Shown here piece by piece: positions 1-11,919 of a DNA stretch of 64,000 nt. Origin of the DNA: Thermohalobaculum sp039180675 (GTDB lineage: Bacteria; Pseudomonadota; Alphaproteobacteria; Rhodobacterales; Rhodobacteraceae); contig JBCDDC010000007.1 in the NCBI GenBank assembly GCA_039180675.1, positions 1 to 64,000 of the forward strand, in the 5' to 3' direction. The notes below the pieces were generated by a model, which worked only from the letters and a program-made list of their open reading frames with translations, made no database searches and had not been told where the DNA came from. Within the stretch, counting starts at the first letter, position 1, and each line of letters begins with the position of its first letter. The position numbers and the translations under genes were made by a program.

Positions 1-863
1 ACCACGCGCGTTGCGGAGATGTCCTGATTTGTAGCGCCGACAACGCGGCCAAGCCGCGACCGGCCCGCGCCGGGCCAGGTATGTCCGCCGCCGTCGATGA
101 TGAAGTGCTCAAGTGGCGCGTCGCAGCCCTCGTAACTGCGCAGGAGAACGGTGGAGTCGTCGTCCTGCACCCGGTCGGGCAGGCGCGCCTCGCGAAAGCC
201 GTCGCATCCGTTGCGCGTGGCCAGGGTCGCCACGGTTTCCGCCACAGGCTCCACCCATCCGCGGTCGCGAATGAGCGGGTTCCAGCCGCCGATGCGTCCG
301 CCGCCCGGGGGCATGATGTCGTCGTCTGTTCCATGGAGGTAGAGAACCGGGCGCGGCGGGCCGTCCTGGCAGGCACCGCCGTCCGGAAGGCTCGCGATGG
401 CGACGGCGGCTCCGGCCACGAGGTCCGGCGCGTCGCAAATGAGCCTGAGGACCATGATCCCGCCGATCGAAGGGCCTGCGAAGTAGACGCGTTCCGAATC
501 GGCGACGCCGGCCCGTGCCAGCTCGCCGATCAGCCTTCTGAGAAAACCGATATCGTCCGCCGTGTCATAGGGCCGGCCCGCGCCATCCGCCCGCCCGTCG
601 TTCCAGTCGCCGAGCGCGGAGGGCCAGAGCACGACCCACCCTTCGCGCACCAGGCTGATTCCGGCGCGGCGGCGCAAGCTGCGCGGGCCGGCGAGGCCGC
701 CATGCAGGACGACGAGCACGGGTGCGTTGCGCGCGTCGGTGTCCACGTCGATCAGCGCCTGCCGGTCGACACCATCATGCTGGATGGTGATCGTGCGCGT
801 GACAAAGGCGTCGGCCGAGGTCGCGATCAGCAATAGGGCGATGACGAGAAGCAGGCGGGGCAT
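1..863 (-). CDS. LpqC-type poly(3-hydroxybutyrate) depolymerase-like esterase, secreted (3' end off window)
   Basis: The reading frame is open from an ATG to the left edge, about 287 residues with no stop, so the C-terminus is missing. The protein begins with a signal peptide (MPRLLLVIALLLIATSADAF) and continues as an alpha/beta hydrolase. The nucleophile elbow GPSIGG has Ser132, the acid is probably in LHGTDDDIMP, and the histidine is in GGGHTWPG. These motifs and the order LHGG...GGGHTWPG fit the secreted LpqC/PHB-depolymerase family (COG3509), which hydrolyses polyesters or feruloyl/acetyl esters. The substrate cannot be told from sequence. It is divergent from the next hydrolase gene, with about 100 bases between starts. 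Frame continuity was read by hand. Confidence 0.8.
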   Translation of the reverse strand, partial: MPRLLLVIALLLIATSADAFVTRTITIQHDGVDRQALIDVDTDARNAPVLVVLHGGLAGPRSLRRRAGISLVREGWVVLWPSALGDWNDGRADGAGRPYDTADDIGFLRRLIGELARAGVADSERVYFAGPSIGGIMVLRLICDAPDLVAGAAVAIASLPDGGACQDGPPRPVLYLHGTDDDIMPPGGGRIGGWNPLIRDRGWVEPVAETVATLATRNGCDGFREARLPDRVQDDDSTVLLRSYEGCDAPLEHFIIDGGGHTWPGAGRSRLGRVVGATNQDISATRV

Positions 864-964
864 GGTTGGTCTCCGTCTCAACAGACGCATATCTACCTAT
901 GCGGATCGCCGCGAATGTCACCGCAAGCTCGCGTGAATATGCGGGCATCGAAGGAGAGCGCCTG

Positions 965-1930
965 ATGAAATCCCTCATGTCATCCATCCTGTTGAGCGTC
1001 GGCATCCTCCTTTCGGCTTGCGTAGCCCCCGGCGAGCCACTGCGCACGGAGACGCTCGCAGGGTATGATTTCGCAGACTTCATCGACGCGCGTCCCGGCG
1101 ACGTCGCCATTGAGGGGCGCCTGGTCCTGCCTGAGGACGGTGCGCCCCGCGCTGCGGTCATCCTGAGCCATGGGGCGGGTGGTACGGGCGGGCGGCAGGA
1201 AAGAGCGGCAGCGCAGTTCGCCGAGGCTGGGTGGGCGGCGCTGATCCTCGATCATTTCGGGGCGCGTGGTGTGCGCTCCGTCGCGCGCGATCAGATCAGG
1301 GTCAGCGAACAGCAGATGGCGTCTGACATCTTCAAGGCGCGGGACGCGCTCGCCACCCGGCTGGATCTCGACCCGTCGCAGATCGGTGCTGTCGGCTGGT
1401 CGAAAGGGGCGACCGCCGTCACCCTGGCGGCCGTGAACCGGCTGCAGGGCATGCTTGCGCCGGGGAGGCCGCCCCTCGCCTTCGCTGCAGCGTTCTACCC
1501 CTTCTGTGGTTTCCAATTGGACGGTGAGGCGCTGGCGAGCCCGCTTTTTCTGCTGCTCGCGGGACAGGACGACTGGACACCTTCCACCCCATGCGTTCGG
1601 CAGGCGGATGCGTGGCGGGCGGCGGATCAGCCTGTCTCGGTAACGGTCTACGAGACCGCGGCGCACGGGTTCGACAGCCGCTCGGGCCGTTTCGAGATCG
1701 CCAGTGCGATCACGGTTCGAGACACCTCGCCCCGCTGCACCCTGCGCGTGGACGAGGCCGGGCGCACGACGACCCTTAACGGCGCGCATTCGCTGGCCAC
1801 GCCCGACGGAAGGCGCGCGTTCCTCGCGGTCTGCGGTGTACGGGGCGTCACCTTCGCTGGCGATGAAGAAAGCGGACGGGACGCGCGCACCCGCCTCCTC
1901 GCCTTCGCGAAGGGCTCGATCCCCGAATAG
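965..1930 (+). CDS. Dienelactone hydrolase-family lipoprotein
   Basis: This is a 321-residue alpha/beta hydrolase with a lipoprotein signal: MKSLMSSILLSVGILLSAC ends in the lipobox LSAC, with Cys19 as the lipidated residue. The ATG is chosen because AAGGAGA lies 8-9 bases upstream and the lipobox falls at the right place; an in-frame upstream extension lacks both. Hydrolase features are the SHGAGG oxyanion segment, nucleophile motif GWSKGA, an Asp in AGQDDWTP and a His in TAAHGFD. Family knowledge predicts hydrolysis of a small ester or lactone; the substrate is unknown. It probably sits in the periplasm anchored to a membrane. The divergent neighbour is a second exported hydrolase, so the two may share a promoter region. 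Confidence 0.8.
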   Translation: MKSLMSSILLSVGILLSACVAPGEPLRTETLAGYDFADFIDARPGDVAIEGRLVLPEDGAPRAAVILSHGAGGTGGRQERAAAQFAEAGWAALILDHFGARGVRSVARDQIRVSEQQMASDIFKARDALATRLDLDPSQIGAVGWSKGATAVTLAAVNRLQGMLAPGRPPLAFAAAFYPFCGFQLDGEALASPLFLLLAGQDDWTPSTPCVRQADAWRAADQPVSVTVYETAAHGFDSRSGRFEIASAITVRDTSPRCTLRVDEAGRTTTLNGAHSLATPDGRRAFLAVCGVRGVTFAGDEESGRDARTRLLAFAKGSIPE

Positions 1931-2205
1931 AGTTGCATCCCGTCCGGGGCTGAACGGTTCGGCGCGGCAGAATGCAGATGAAGGCAATTTGAACAGGTGG
2001 ACGAGACACAGGCGCAGGCGCAGGACCAGCCAAAGCAACACCTCCCGCCAAAGGCGTCTCGACATGTCTAGCCTTGGGTGAACTGTCCTACGTGCCGATC
2101 ACGGCGAACGATGTGTTCACCCGGGTTGCCGTCGTCCGAGTAGTGCGTGATCCCTGATTACCCAGGTTTTGGCGGCGCGGGCCTTTACGCGCCGAGGCGC
2201 TCTGG

Positions 2206-2469
2206 TCAGTTGGTCGTCGGTGTCGATGTGCTGTCGCCGCCGCCGCCGCCGAGGGCGAGTGCCAGGCCGACGCCGAGGAGGGCGAGGACGGCGAGTGCGA
2301 CGGCTGCTTCGACCTCGCCGAAATCGTCGAGCGGCCCTTGGGCCAGGCCGCCTTCCTCGACGGTCTGGGTCGACTGGATCTTCGCGGCCGGTACCGGTTC
2401 CTGAGCATAGGCAGGAAGGCTCTGCGCAAGGGCAAGCGCCGCAGCGGTGACAAAAGCAGTAATGCGCAT
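2206..2469 (-). CDS. Small exported protein with C-terminal membrane helix, function unknown
   Basis: An 87-residue protein. Residues 1-22 form a signal peptide ending AYAQ, residues about 55-74 form a hydrophobic helix (AAVALAVLALLGVGLALAL), then five glycines and a short Ser/Thr tail. GAGGAGA just upstream fixes the ATG; a longer frame upstream has no ribosome site and would hide the signal peptide. It has no catalytic motif. I recall similar short signal-plus-helix proteins in Rhodobacterales, but cannot name the family. It may be an inner-membrane or periplasm-facing accessory peptide. It stands alone, downstream of the pseudouridine synthase gene on the same strand. Confidence 0.65.
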   Translation of the reverse strand: MRITAFVTAAALALAQSLPAYAQEPVPAAKIQSTQTVEEGGLAQGPLDDFGEVEAAVALAVLALLGVGLALALGGGGGDSTSTPTTN

Positions 2470-2588
2470 CCCGGTCTCCTCGAACACAAATGGCGCAACG
2501 CTGACGCCGACGATAACCCGATTTCCAACCCTATGCTTACCATCAACGGCGGGCCTATGCAAAACGCCGCCTGCGCGAGTCTGGCATT

Positions 2589-3320
2589 TCAGCCGCTGAA
2601 ATCTGTCCCAATTTGGTCGCGAATGACTTTTTGGCGGATTTCTTCAACCTCCCCTTGTGCGAGCTCGCCCAATTGGAAGGGACCGTAGCTGATGCGGATC
2701 AGGCGGTTGACCATGAGCCCCACCGTCTCCAGCGCGCGCCGGATCTCGCGGTTGCGGCCCTCGCGCAGGCCGATCGTCAGCCAGGCGTTGCGACCCTGCT
2801 GGCGGTCGAGCGAGACGACCATGGGCTTAAAGCGCTCGCCATCGACGGTGATGCCCCGGGTCAGGGGGGCAAGGGTGGTCTCGTCCGGCGCGCCATGGAC
2901 GCGAACCCGGTACTTGCGCATCCACCCGGTCGAGGGCAGCTCGAGCTTGCGCTTCAGCCCGCCGTCATTGGTGAGAAGCAACAGGCCCTCGGAGGTCAGG
3001 TCCAGCCGCCCCACGGACATGACCCTCGGCAGGTCTGGGGGCAGGCGATCATAGATGGTGGCGCGGCCCTTCTCGTCCCGGTCGGTTGTCACCAGGCCAG
3101 CCGGTTTGTGATAGCGCCAGAGCCTCGGCGGCTCGGCCTCGCCGATCGCCCGGCCGTCGACGGCGATCCGGTCGCGGGCGGTGACGTTGAGCGCGGGGCT
3201 GTCGATGCGCTTGCCGTTCACCTTGACGCGCCCGGCCTCGATCATCCGCTCGGCTTCGCGGCGCGAGGCGAGACCGGCGCGGGCGATGCGCTTGGCGATG
3301 CGTTCGGTGTCCTCGGCCAT
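2589..3320 (-). CDS. rluB: Pseudouridine synthase, RsuA/RluB/RluE family
   Basis: A 243-residue enzyme that isomerises a uridine in rRNA. An N-terminal S4 RNA-binding domain (about residues 8-55, ending KVNGKRIDSPALNV) is followed by the synthase domain. The catalytic aspartate is Asp107 in GRLDLTSEGLLLLTNDG, the signature of this family. The RluB assignment (23S rRNA) is preferred because alphaproteobacteria usually carry one such protein under this name, but RsuA or RluE specificity cannot be excluded. The start is fixed by GGAGGAGAAG immediately before ATG. The gene is divergent from tadA, whose start lies 95 bases away, so two RNA-modification genes may share one promoter region. Confidence 0.85.
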   Translation of the reverse strand: MAEDTERIAKRIARAGLASRREAERMIEAGRVKVNGKRIDSPALNVTARDRIAVDGRAIGEAEPPRLWRYHKPAGLVTTDRDEKGRATIYDRLPPDLPRVMSVGRLDLTSEGLLLLTNDGGLKRKLELPSTGWMRKYRVRVHGAPDETTLAPLTRGITVDGERFKPMVVSLDRQQGRNAWLTIGLREGRNREIRRALETVGLMVNRLIRISYGPFQLGELAQGEVEEIRQKVIRDQIGTDFSG

Positions 3321-3414
3321 CTTCTCCTCCGCGCGGGTCCCGGCCATAGCGGGCGGCCCGGTCCGCTGCAAGCTTTTGCTTGATCGCGCCCCGCCGCCAT
3401 GCAGGCTGGCGCCC

Positions 3415-3861
3415 ATGTTCGAGAGCCACATGAGAGCCGCGCTGAAGGAGGCCGAGGCCGCCGCCGCCCGGGGCGAGGCGCCGATCGGCGCCGTGGTCGT
3501 GCGGGACGGCGAGATCCTGGCCGCCGCCGGCAACCGCGTGCGGGCCGACAACGACCCCGCCGGCCATGCGGAGCTGATCGCCATCCGCGCCGCCGCCGCC
3601 CGGATCGGCAACGAACGCCTGTCCGACTGCGACCTCTACGTGACGCTCGAGCCCTGCGCGATGTGCGCGGGCGCGATCAGCCTGGCGCGGATCCGCAGGC
3701 TCTACTACGCCGCACCCGACCCCAAGGGCGGCGGGGTCGACCACGGCCCCCGCATCTTTACCCAGCCGACCTGCCATCACGCGCCCGAGGTCATCTCGGG
3801 GCTGGCCGAGGCGGAGGCCGCCGCCCTCCTGCGGCAGTTTTTCCAGAAATTGCGGGGTTGA
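3415..3861 (+). CDS. tadA: tRNA-specific adenosine deaminase
   Basis: A 148-residue zinc deaminase that converts the wobble adenosine A34 of tRNA-Arg(ACG) to inosine. The cytidine-deaminase fold motifs are intact: HAE at 51-53 (His zinc ligand, Glu proton shuttle) and PCAMC at 80-84 with the two cysteine ligands. The length matches bacterial TadA. MFESHMRAAL is taken as the start; a second ATG five codons later is possible. It is followed 32 bases later by the UbiH-like gene on the same strand. Confidence 0.9.
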   Translation: MFESHMRAALKEAEAAAARGEAPIGAVVVRDGEILAAAGNRVRADNDPAGHAELIAIRAAAARIGNERLSDCDLYVTLEPCAMCAGAISLARIRRLYYAAPDPKGGGVDHGPRIFTQPTCHHAPEVISGLAEAEAAALLRQFFQKLRG

Positions 3862-3893
3862 GGCCGGGGCAGGCGCGACCTACCGTCCAGCAT

Positions 3894-5057
3894 ATGGAAG
3901 AGACCGATATCCTCATCGCCGGTGGCGGCATCGCGGGCATGACCGCGGCCTGCCGCCTCGCCAGCGCCGGTCACCGGGTCGCGCTCGTCGCCCCCCCGGT
4001 GCCGGACGGGCCCGATCTGCGCACAACCGCGATCCTCCAGCCCGGCATCGACACGCTGACCCGCGCAGGTGCCTGGGCCGGAATGGCGGGTGCTGCGAGC
4101 GCGCTCAACGTCATGCGCCTGGTCGACGCCGGCGGGGTGGAGCGCCGCCCGCGGGAGAACGCGGATTTCCGCGCGGGCGAGGTGTCGGACCGGCCCTTCG
4201 GCATGAACGTCCCGAACACGGCGATCCGCCCGGCGCTTGAGGCCCGGATTGCGGAGCTGGGCATCCCGCATTTCCAGTCACCCGCCACCGGCACTGTCGG
4301 CCGGACGAGGGAGCGGATCGTCCGCCTGGCGGACGGCACGCAGATCACCGCCGATCTGGTCCTTGCGGCCGACGGGCGCGACTCGACCCTGCGCGAGGCA
4401 GCCCGCCTGCCGGTCCGGCGCTGGCATTACGGGCAAAAGGCGCTGGTCTTCGCCGTGCATCACGACCGGCCGCATGAGGGCGTCTCGACCGAGATCCACC
4501 GCACCGGCGGCCCGCTCACGCTCGTCCCGATGCCGGACCGCGACGGGCGGCCGACCTCCTCGGTGGTCTGGATGACGCCGGGCAGGCGGGCGGTGGAGCT
4601 GAACGCGATGAGCGACGCGGATATCTCGGCGGAGCTGACGCAGGAGACGATGCACATCTTCGGCCCGCTTGAGATTACCGGCGATCGCGCGCTCTGGCCG
4701 ATCATCGGCCAGATGGCGCTGAGGCTCACCGCACCCAGGCTGGCACTGATCGCCGAGGCGGCCCATGTGATCCCGCCGATTGGGGCGCAGGGGCTCAACA
4801 TGAGCCTCGCGGATATCGAGTGCATCGCCGATCTGTTGGAGGGGGCGAGCGATCCGGGCGCAGACCAGATCCTCGCCCGCTACGAGACGAAGCGGATGCC
4901 GGATATCGCCATGCGGGTCGCGGGCGTCGATGCGCTCAACCGGTTCGCGCAGGCCGAGGCGCAGCCGCTTCGCGATCTCCGCCGGGTCGGGCTGAAGGCG
5001 ATCTACGAGATCACGCCGATCCGCCGCGCCGCGATGCGCCTTGGCCTGGGCCTCTAG
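3894..5057 (+). CDS. UbiH/UbiF/COQ6-family FAD-dependent monooxygenase
   Basis: A 387-residue flavoprotein. An N-terminal Rossmann motif (DILIAGGGIAGMTAA, about residues 5-19) binds FAD, a central DGRDS segment contacts the cofactor, and the C-terminal GAQGLNMSLADIE is the typical UbiH/COQ6 signature. Family members hydroxylate the aromatic ring of ubiquinone precursors at the inner membrane. Which ring position is modified cannot be read from the sequence; alphaproteobacteria often use one enzyme (UbiL-like) for more than one position. The start is the ATG directly before the FAD motif; much longer in-frame extension overlaps tadA and is not protein-like. Confidence 0.8.
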   Translation: MEETDILIAGGGIAGMTAACRLASAGHRVALVAPPVPDGPDLRTTAILQPGIDTLTRAGAWAGMAGAASALNVMRLVDAGGVERRPRENADFRAGEVSDRPFGMNVPNTAIRPALEARIAELGIPHFQSPATGTVGRTRERIVRLADGTQITADLVLAADGRDSTLREAARLPVRRWHYGQKALVFAVHHDRPHEGVSTEIHRTGGPLTLVPMPDRDGRPTSSVVWMTPGRRAVELNAMSDADISAELTQETMHIFGPLEITGDRALWPIIGQMALRLTAPRLALIAEAAHVIPPIGAQGLNMSLADIECIADLLEGASDPGADQILARYETKRMPDIAMRVAGVDALNRFAQAEAQPLRDLRRVGLKAIYEITPIRRAAMRLGLGL

Positions 5058-5081
5058 TCATCCGCCGGCCGGGCGCGGGCG

Positions 5082-6116
5082 ATGACCCGGCCCGTCTCCC
5101 TCGCGGTGGCCGGGGCCGGGCTGATCGGGCGCAGGCATATCGACCTGATCGGCCAATCCGAGGCGGCAACCCTTTCAGCCATCGCCGACCCCGCGCCCGC
5201 CGCGCATGATCTCGCCGGATCCCTCGGCGTGCCCTGGTTCGCCGACCTGGCGGAGCTGTTTCGTGAGACGCGGCCCGACGGCCTGATCGTGGCAACCCCG
5301 AACCAGCTTCACCGCGATCACGCGCTGGCCGCGATCGCCGCCGGTGTGCCCGTGCTGGTCGAGAAGCCGCTTGCCGATACGGTCGAGGCGGCCGAGGCGA
5401 TCGTCATGGCGGCGGAGCGCGCCGGGGTGCCCGTGCTCGTCGGCCATCACCGCAGGCACAACCCGCTGATCGCCCGGGCCAAGGCGCAGATCGAGGCGGG
5501 CGCGCTCGGCCGGCTCGTCGCGGTGCATGCGAGCTTCTGGATCTACAAGCCCGACGATTATTTCGATGCCGCGTGGCGGCGCGCGCCGGGCGCGGGCCCG
5601 GTCTTCATCAATCTGATCCACGACATCGACCTGCTGCGCCATCTCTGCGGTGAGATCGAGGAGGTCACGGCCGCCCAGTCCAGCGCCGTTCGGGGCCATC
5701 CGGTGGAGGATACGGCAGTGGCGCTTCTGCGCTTCGCGAGTGGCGCGCTCGGCACCCTCACCGCCTCCGACACCATAGCCGGACCGTGGAGCTGGGAGCA
5801 GACGGCGGGTGAGAACCCGGCCTATCCGGAAACCGGCGAGGCCTGCTATCTGATCGGTGGCACCCACGGATCGCTCTCGATCCCCCAGGGTGCGCTCTGG
5901 CGCCACCCGGAAAAGCGCGGCTGGTGGGAGCCGATGGAGGCCACCCGCGATCCCGCCACACCTGCCGATCCGCTGATGCGTCAGCTCGAGCATTTCGCCC
6001 GGGTCATCCGGGGTGAGGAGGCGCCTCTGGTCCAGGGCGCCGAGGGGCTCGCCGCGCTGCGCGTGGTCGCGGCGATCAAACGCTCGGCAGCCGAGGGTCG
6101 GCCCGTCATCCCCTGA
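5082..6116 (+). CDS. Gfo/Idh/MocA-family oxidoreductase
   Basis: A 344-residue NAD(P)-dependent dehydrogenase. The N-terminal Rossmann motif is VAGAGLIGRRHIDLI (about 8-22), followed by the family hallmark VEKPLADT (about 101-108), where the lysine takes part in catalysis. The C-terminal half has the alpha/beta domain with NLIHDIDLLRHLCGEIEEV, typical of inositol or sugar dehydrogenases of this superfamily. The substrate is probably a sugar, inositol or related polyol; nothing in the neighbourhood narrows it. It lies 24 bases downstream of the UbiH-like gene and may be cotranscribed with it. Confidence 0.8.
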   Translation: MTRPVSLAVAGAGLIGRRHIDLIGQSEAATLSAIADPAPAAHDLAGSLGVPWFADLAELFRETRPDGLIVATPNQLHRDHALAAIAAGVPVLVEKPLADTVEAAEAIVMAAERAGVPVLVGHHRRHNPLIARAKAQIEAGALGRLVAVHASFWIYKPDDYFDAAWRRAPGAGPVFINLIHDIDLLRHLCGEIEEVTAAQSSAVRGHPVEDTAVALLRFASGALGTLTASDTIAGPWSWEQTAGENPAYPETGEACYLIGGTHGSLSIPQGALWRHPEKRGWWEPMEATRDPATPADPLMRQLEHFARVIRGEEAPLVQGAEGLAALRVVAAIKRSAAEGRPVIP

Positions 6117-6278
6117 TCGGTCATCTTCGGCTCACCTTCCGCCGGTCCCCAAAATGGCCGAGTTCGAAGAAAATCGCGAAAAATCTGCGAGCCCAGATCC
6201 TGGGTCGCGTTTTGTCTGACGGATGTTAACCCCCCGGACGCCCCGATCTTTGTCGCGCAAAATCTCGGAGAATCTGAC

Positions 6279-6309
6279 AAAAAAAATGGGGAGGGTCTTC
6301 ACCCTCCCC
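6279..6309 (-). terminator. Intrinsic terminator of nrdJ
   Basis: On the minus strand, a perfect 9-bp stem (GGGGAGGGT / ACCCTCCCC) with a 4-base GAAG loop is followed by A and then a run of eight T. It lies about 77 bases past the nrdJ stop codon. On the plus strand no T run follows the stem, so it should act only on the nrdJ side. It is the clearest rho-independent terminator in the window. Confidence 0.92.
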
Positions 6310-6385
6310 AGTACGCATCAAGCCATTGGTCTTGCTACTGCCCGGTAGTTCTCGCCTGCGGCCTGATCCGTTTTCTCCCCTGTGC

Positions 6386-10042
<3,657 letters not shown>

Positions 10043-10181
10043 CTGACTGTCCCTCTTGCACGCCCTTCGGCGACTAATTCCCTGCCCGACAGGCCAATAC
10101 CCACCGGTTGCCCGGGCGATCTGCCCAGGATCTTCAAGACTTTCTTAGGGTGGTCCCTCCCGACCCCCTGCGTTGTTCGGA

Positions 10182-10197
10182 ACACTACATATTGTGT
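10182..10197 (-). promoter_or_regulatory. NrdR-type box upstream of nrdJ
   Basis: On the minus strand the site reads ACACAATATGTAGTGT, which matches the established NrdR consensus ACACWATATATWGTGT at 15 of 16 positions. It is about 140 bases before the nrdJ start. NrdR normally binds two boxes; I could not find a second good copy at the usual spacing. nrdR itself is not in the window. Confidence 0.65.
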
Positions 10198-10217
10198 GTC
10201 GATCAGCGCGGACCACC

Positions 10218-10245
10218 ACCTTATGAGCGGCGAACGCTAGGTCAA
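10218..10245 (-). promoter_or_regulatory. Candidate sigma-70-like promoter of nrdJ
   Basis: The minus strand has TTGACC, a 16-base spacer, then TAAGGT. The -35 matches the consensus at five of six positions; the -10 is weak, as is common in alphaproteobacteria. The NrdR-type box falls just downstream of the inferred start site, a placement that would allow repression. Confidence 0.3.
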
Positions 10246-10444
10246 CGGATTTTTTCGCTAATCGCCCCACATTTTGTGGTTGACGCGTCAATCGACACTA
10301 GTGGAGTGTGAACGAATAAGGAACATTTGGCGCGAGCGTTGGCATTTCTGTGGAGAGAGCGATTCTTTGACTTCCCTCTTCGGCTCATGATCTCCGAAAA
10401 ATCCAGATATTCACCGGGCAATCGGCCTAGAGACGGGGAATCAC

Positions 10445-11362
10445 CTACTCTCCGGATGTCCTGTCCAGCGATGGAGTGACCGCTGGTTCGTCACTATCCG
10501 TTTCGCTCGCCGAGACGACTTCGGCTGTTTTGCGCTGCGTCGCGCGCAAGCGGCTCTTCGACCGGAAGATGACTTTATCGCTGTTGAGCAGAGTTTCGCG
10601 GTCGATGGCGGGTTTCGGCGGGGCCGCGAGAGCAGCCTGGCTCTGCTGCGCTTCTTCAGTGACCCGGGCATCCGGGACCGCGCCCAGCGTTGCGGTGGCG
10701 AGATGGGTCGCTACGGTGCGGGAGCCGGTCACGACGTCATCGACCAGGGGCCGCACGCCACCGGCCTGCAGATAGATCCCGCTGCTCACCAGCAGCACCC
10801 AGGCGACAATGAGGCTGCGCCCGATGACATACCCTCTGACCCCACCCCGCAGGCCGAGAGCGTGGAAGCCCACGAAACCTGCCGCGAGCAGGCCGATGAG
10901 GACAGCCAGCCAGTGCCAGTGGGTCAGCTCCGGCAGCCAGACATCCAGCCGCGGCAGAACCCAGCGTGCAAAGCTGAGGTAAAGCGCGATGCCGAGGATC
11001 GGCCAGGCCCATTTCCGGGTGAAATCGCGCAGCTTGAGAAGCGGAGCGGGAAGACGCCTGCGCGCCATTCCGGGAGCGCCCTCGTCCGGCAGGCGGCGGG
11101 AACTGCCGTTCTTGGGCCCCGGCCGAAGCGTGAAGAGGGCATCGCCCTCGGCCACCGGATCCCCCTCGGACAGGAGCGGAATAATAACCCCGGCCGTGTC
11201 GCTGCGCATTGTCAGCCGCCCGGTCTCCGTTAGGACGGAGACGACGGCTGCACCCTTCGGAACCCAGGCTCCGGGATGGATATGCATCTCACACAACTCC
11301 GCGCGGCCAAGCTCGTGGCCCGCGGGCATGCCGACGATGATTTTCCCCTCGCTGTCCAACAT
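10445..11362 (-). CDS. Membrane protein with N-terminal lipoyl/biotinyl-like domain, function unknown
   Basis: A 305-residue protein. Residues about 8-80 resemble the lipoyl/biotinyl (HlyD-like) barrel: a valine/glycine-rich first half, a turn, then DTAGVIIPLLSEGDPVAEGDALF. The turn reads ETGRLTM where carriers have ETDKATM, so the modified lysine is replaced by Arg49. Three predicted membrane helices follow (about 116-136, 148-172, 178-200) and the last 80 residues are polar. It may be a membrane-fusion or transport accessory protein; I do not recognise a named family. The ATG is preferred over an upstream TTG because AAGGG lies 8 bases before it. The GNAT gene ends 11 bases upstream, suggesting one transcript. 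Confidence 0.65.
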   Translation of the reverse strand: MLDSEGKIIVGMPAGHELGRAELCEMHIHPGAWVPKGAAVVSVLTETGRLTMRSDTAGVIIPLLSEGDPVAEGDALFTLRPGPKNGSSRRLPDEGAPGMARRRLPAPLLKLRDFTRKWAWPILGIALYLSFARWVLPRLDVWLPELTHWHWLAVLIGLLAAGFVGFHALGLRGGVRGYVIGRSLIVAWVLLVSSGIYLQAGGVRPLVDDVVTGSRTVATHLATATLGAVPDARVTEEAQQSQAALAAPPKPAIDRETLLNSDKVIFRSKSRLRATQRKTAEVVSASETDSDEPAVTPSLDRTSGE

Positions 11363-11373
11363 GGACAAAACCC

Positions 11374-11919
11374 TTACGCGTTACTCAACCGATCCCTTGT
11401 AAGTGTACGTTGATGGACTTCCCGCCGGACGGGGTGGAACCCCATCCGTTGATACAGTGGCAGGGCGCTCGGATGATCGAGCGTGCAGGTGTTCACAGTC
11501 ACCCGCTCGACTCCGTCTGCGTCCCAGGCTGTTTGGATTGCGGTCCCGAGGAACCAGCGGCCGAGACCCCGGCCAACCGCCTCGGGCATAAGACCAAAGT
11601 ATGCGAGGTCACACACGCCAGTTTCTCGCCTGTCCAACATAAAGAACCCACCAGGCCACCCATCGACCATCAGCGTGAAAAGCGTGACCTGAGGATCGTG
11701 CACGAAATCGGCCTGTTCCTCCGGCGGCTTCTCGAGCCAATCGGTCCACTCGTACTCCGCACCAACGGTGCTGTAGAGATAGATAAAGTACGATAAGGGC
11801 GGATTTTGGGCGCGGATCAGTGCGATGTTGGTGTTGACAGGCACCGGGGGTGGCGGCCCGGGGCGCGCCGTCATCTCAAGATAGGTGACCGTGTAATCGA
11901 CGGTCTCCCCCGCCCTCAT
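11374..11919 (-). CDS. GNAT-family N-acetyltransferase
   Basis: A 181-residue protein with the GNAT fold. Acetyl-CoA binding motif A is visible as YFGLMPEAVGRGLGRWFL (about 108-125), followed by VNTCTLDHPSALPLYQRMGF, the usual motif B region. An acyl-group transfer to a small amine or protein N-terminus is expected, but the acceptor is unknown. It overlaps the 3' end of sseA by ATGA, so the two are translationally coupled. Confidence 0.8.
   Translation of the reverse strand: MRAGETVDYTVTYLEMTARPGPPPPVPVNTNIALIRAQNPPLSYFIYLYSTVGAEYEWTDWLEKPPEEQADFVHDPQVTLFTLMVDGWPGGFFMLDRRETGVCDLAYFGLMPEAVGRGLGRWFLGTAIQTAWDADGVERVTVNTCTLDHPSALPLYQRMGFHPVRREVHQRTLTRDRLSNA

Larger units (their letters stand above)
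10043..10444. other. 402-base intergenic region carrying the nrdJ control region
   Basis: No convincing gene is present. A short open plus-strand frame in it has no ribosome site or protein character. The region holds the NrdR-type box and candidate promoter listed separately, a 12-bp palindrome TTGACGCGTCAA at 10280-10291 and a CCACA/TGTGG inverted repeat around 10267-10279. The distal half (about 10320-10444), next to the 3' end of the upstream gene, shows no recognisable element and no clear terminator. Confidence 0.6.

Noticed and set aside
980..2065. Long minus-strand open frame opposite the dienelactone hydrolase gene
   Set aside because: Arg/Pro-rich, no motif, no ribosome site; it is a shadow caused by high GC third positions.
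2174..2193. GC-rich hairpin after the small exported protein gene as a terminator
   Set aside because: No T run follows on the minus strand.
10265..10280. CCACATTTTGTGG inverted repeat as a second NrdR box
   Set aside because: Its odd-length symmetry and sequence do not fit the 16-base consensus, and spacing from the good box is about 80 bases.
10108..10311. Possible 67-residue plus-strand gene upstream of nrdJ
   Set aside because: No ribosome site, no protein character, and it lies over the nrdJ control region.
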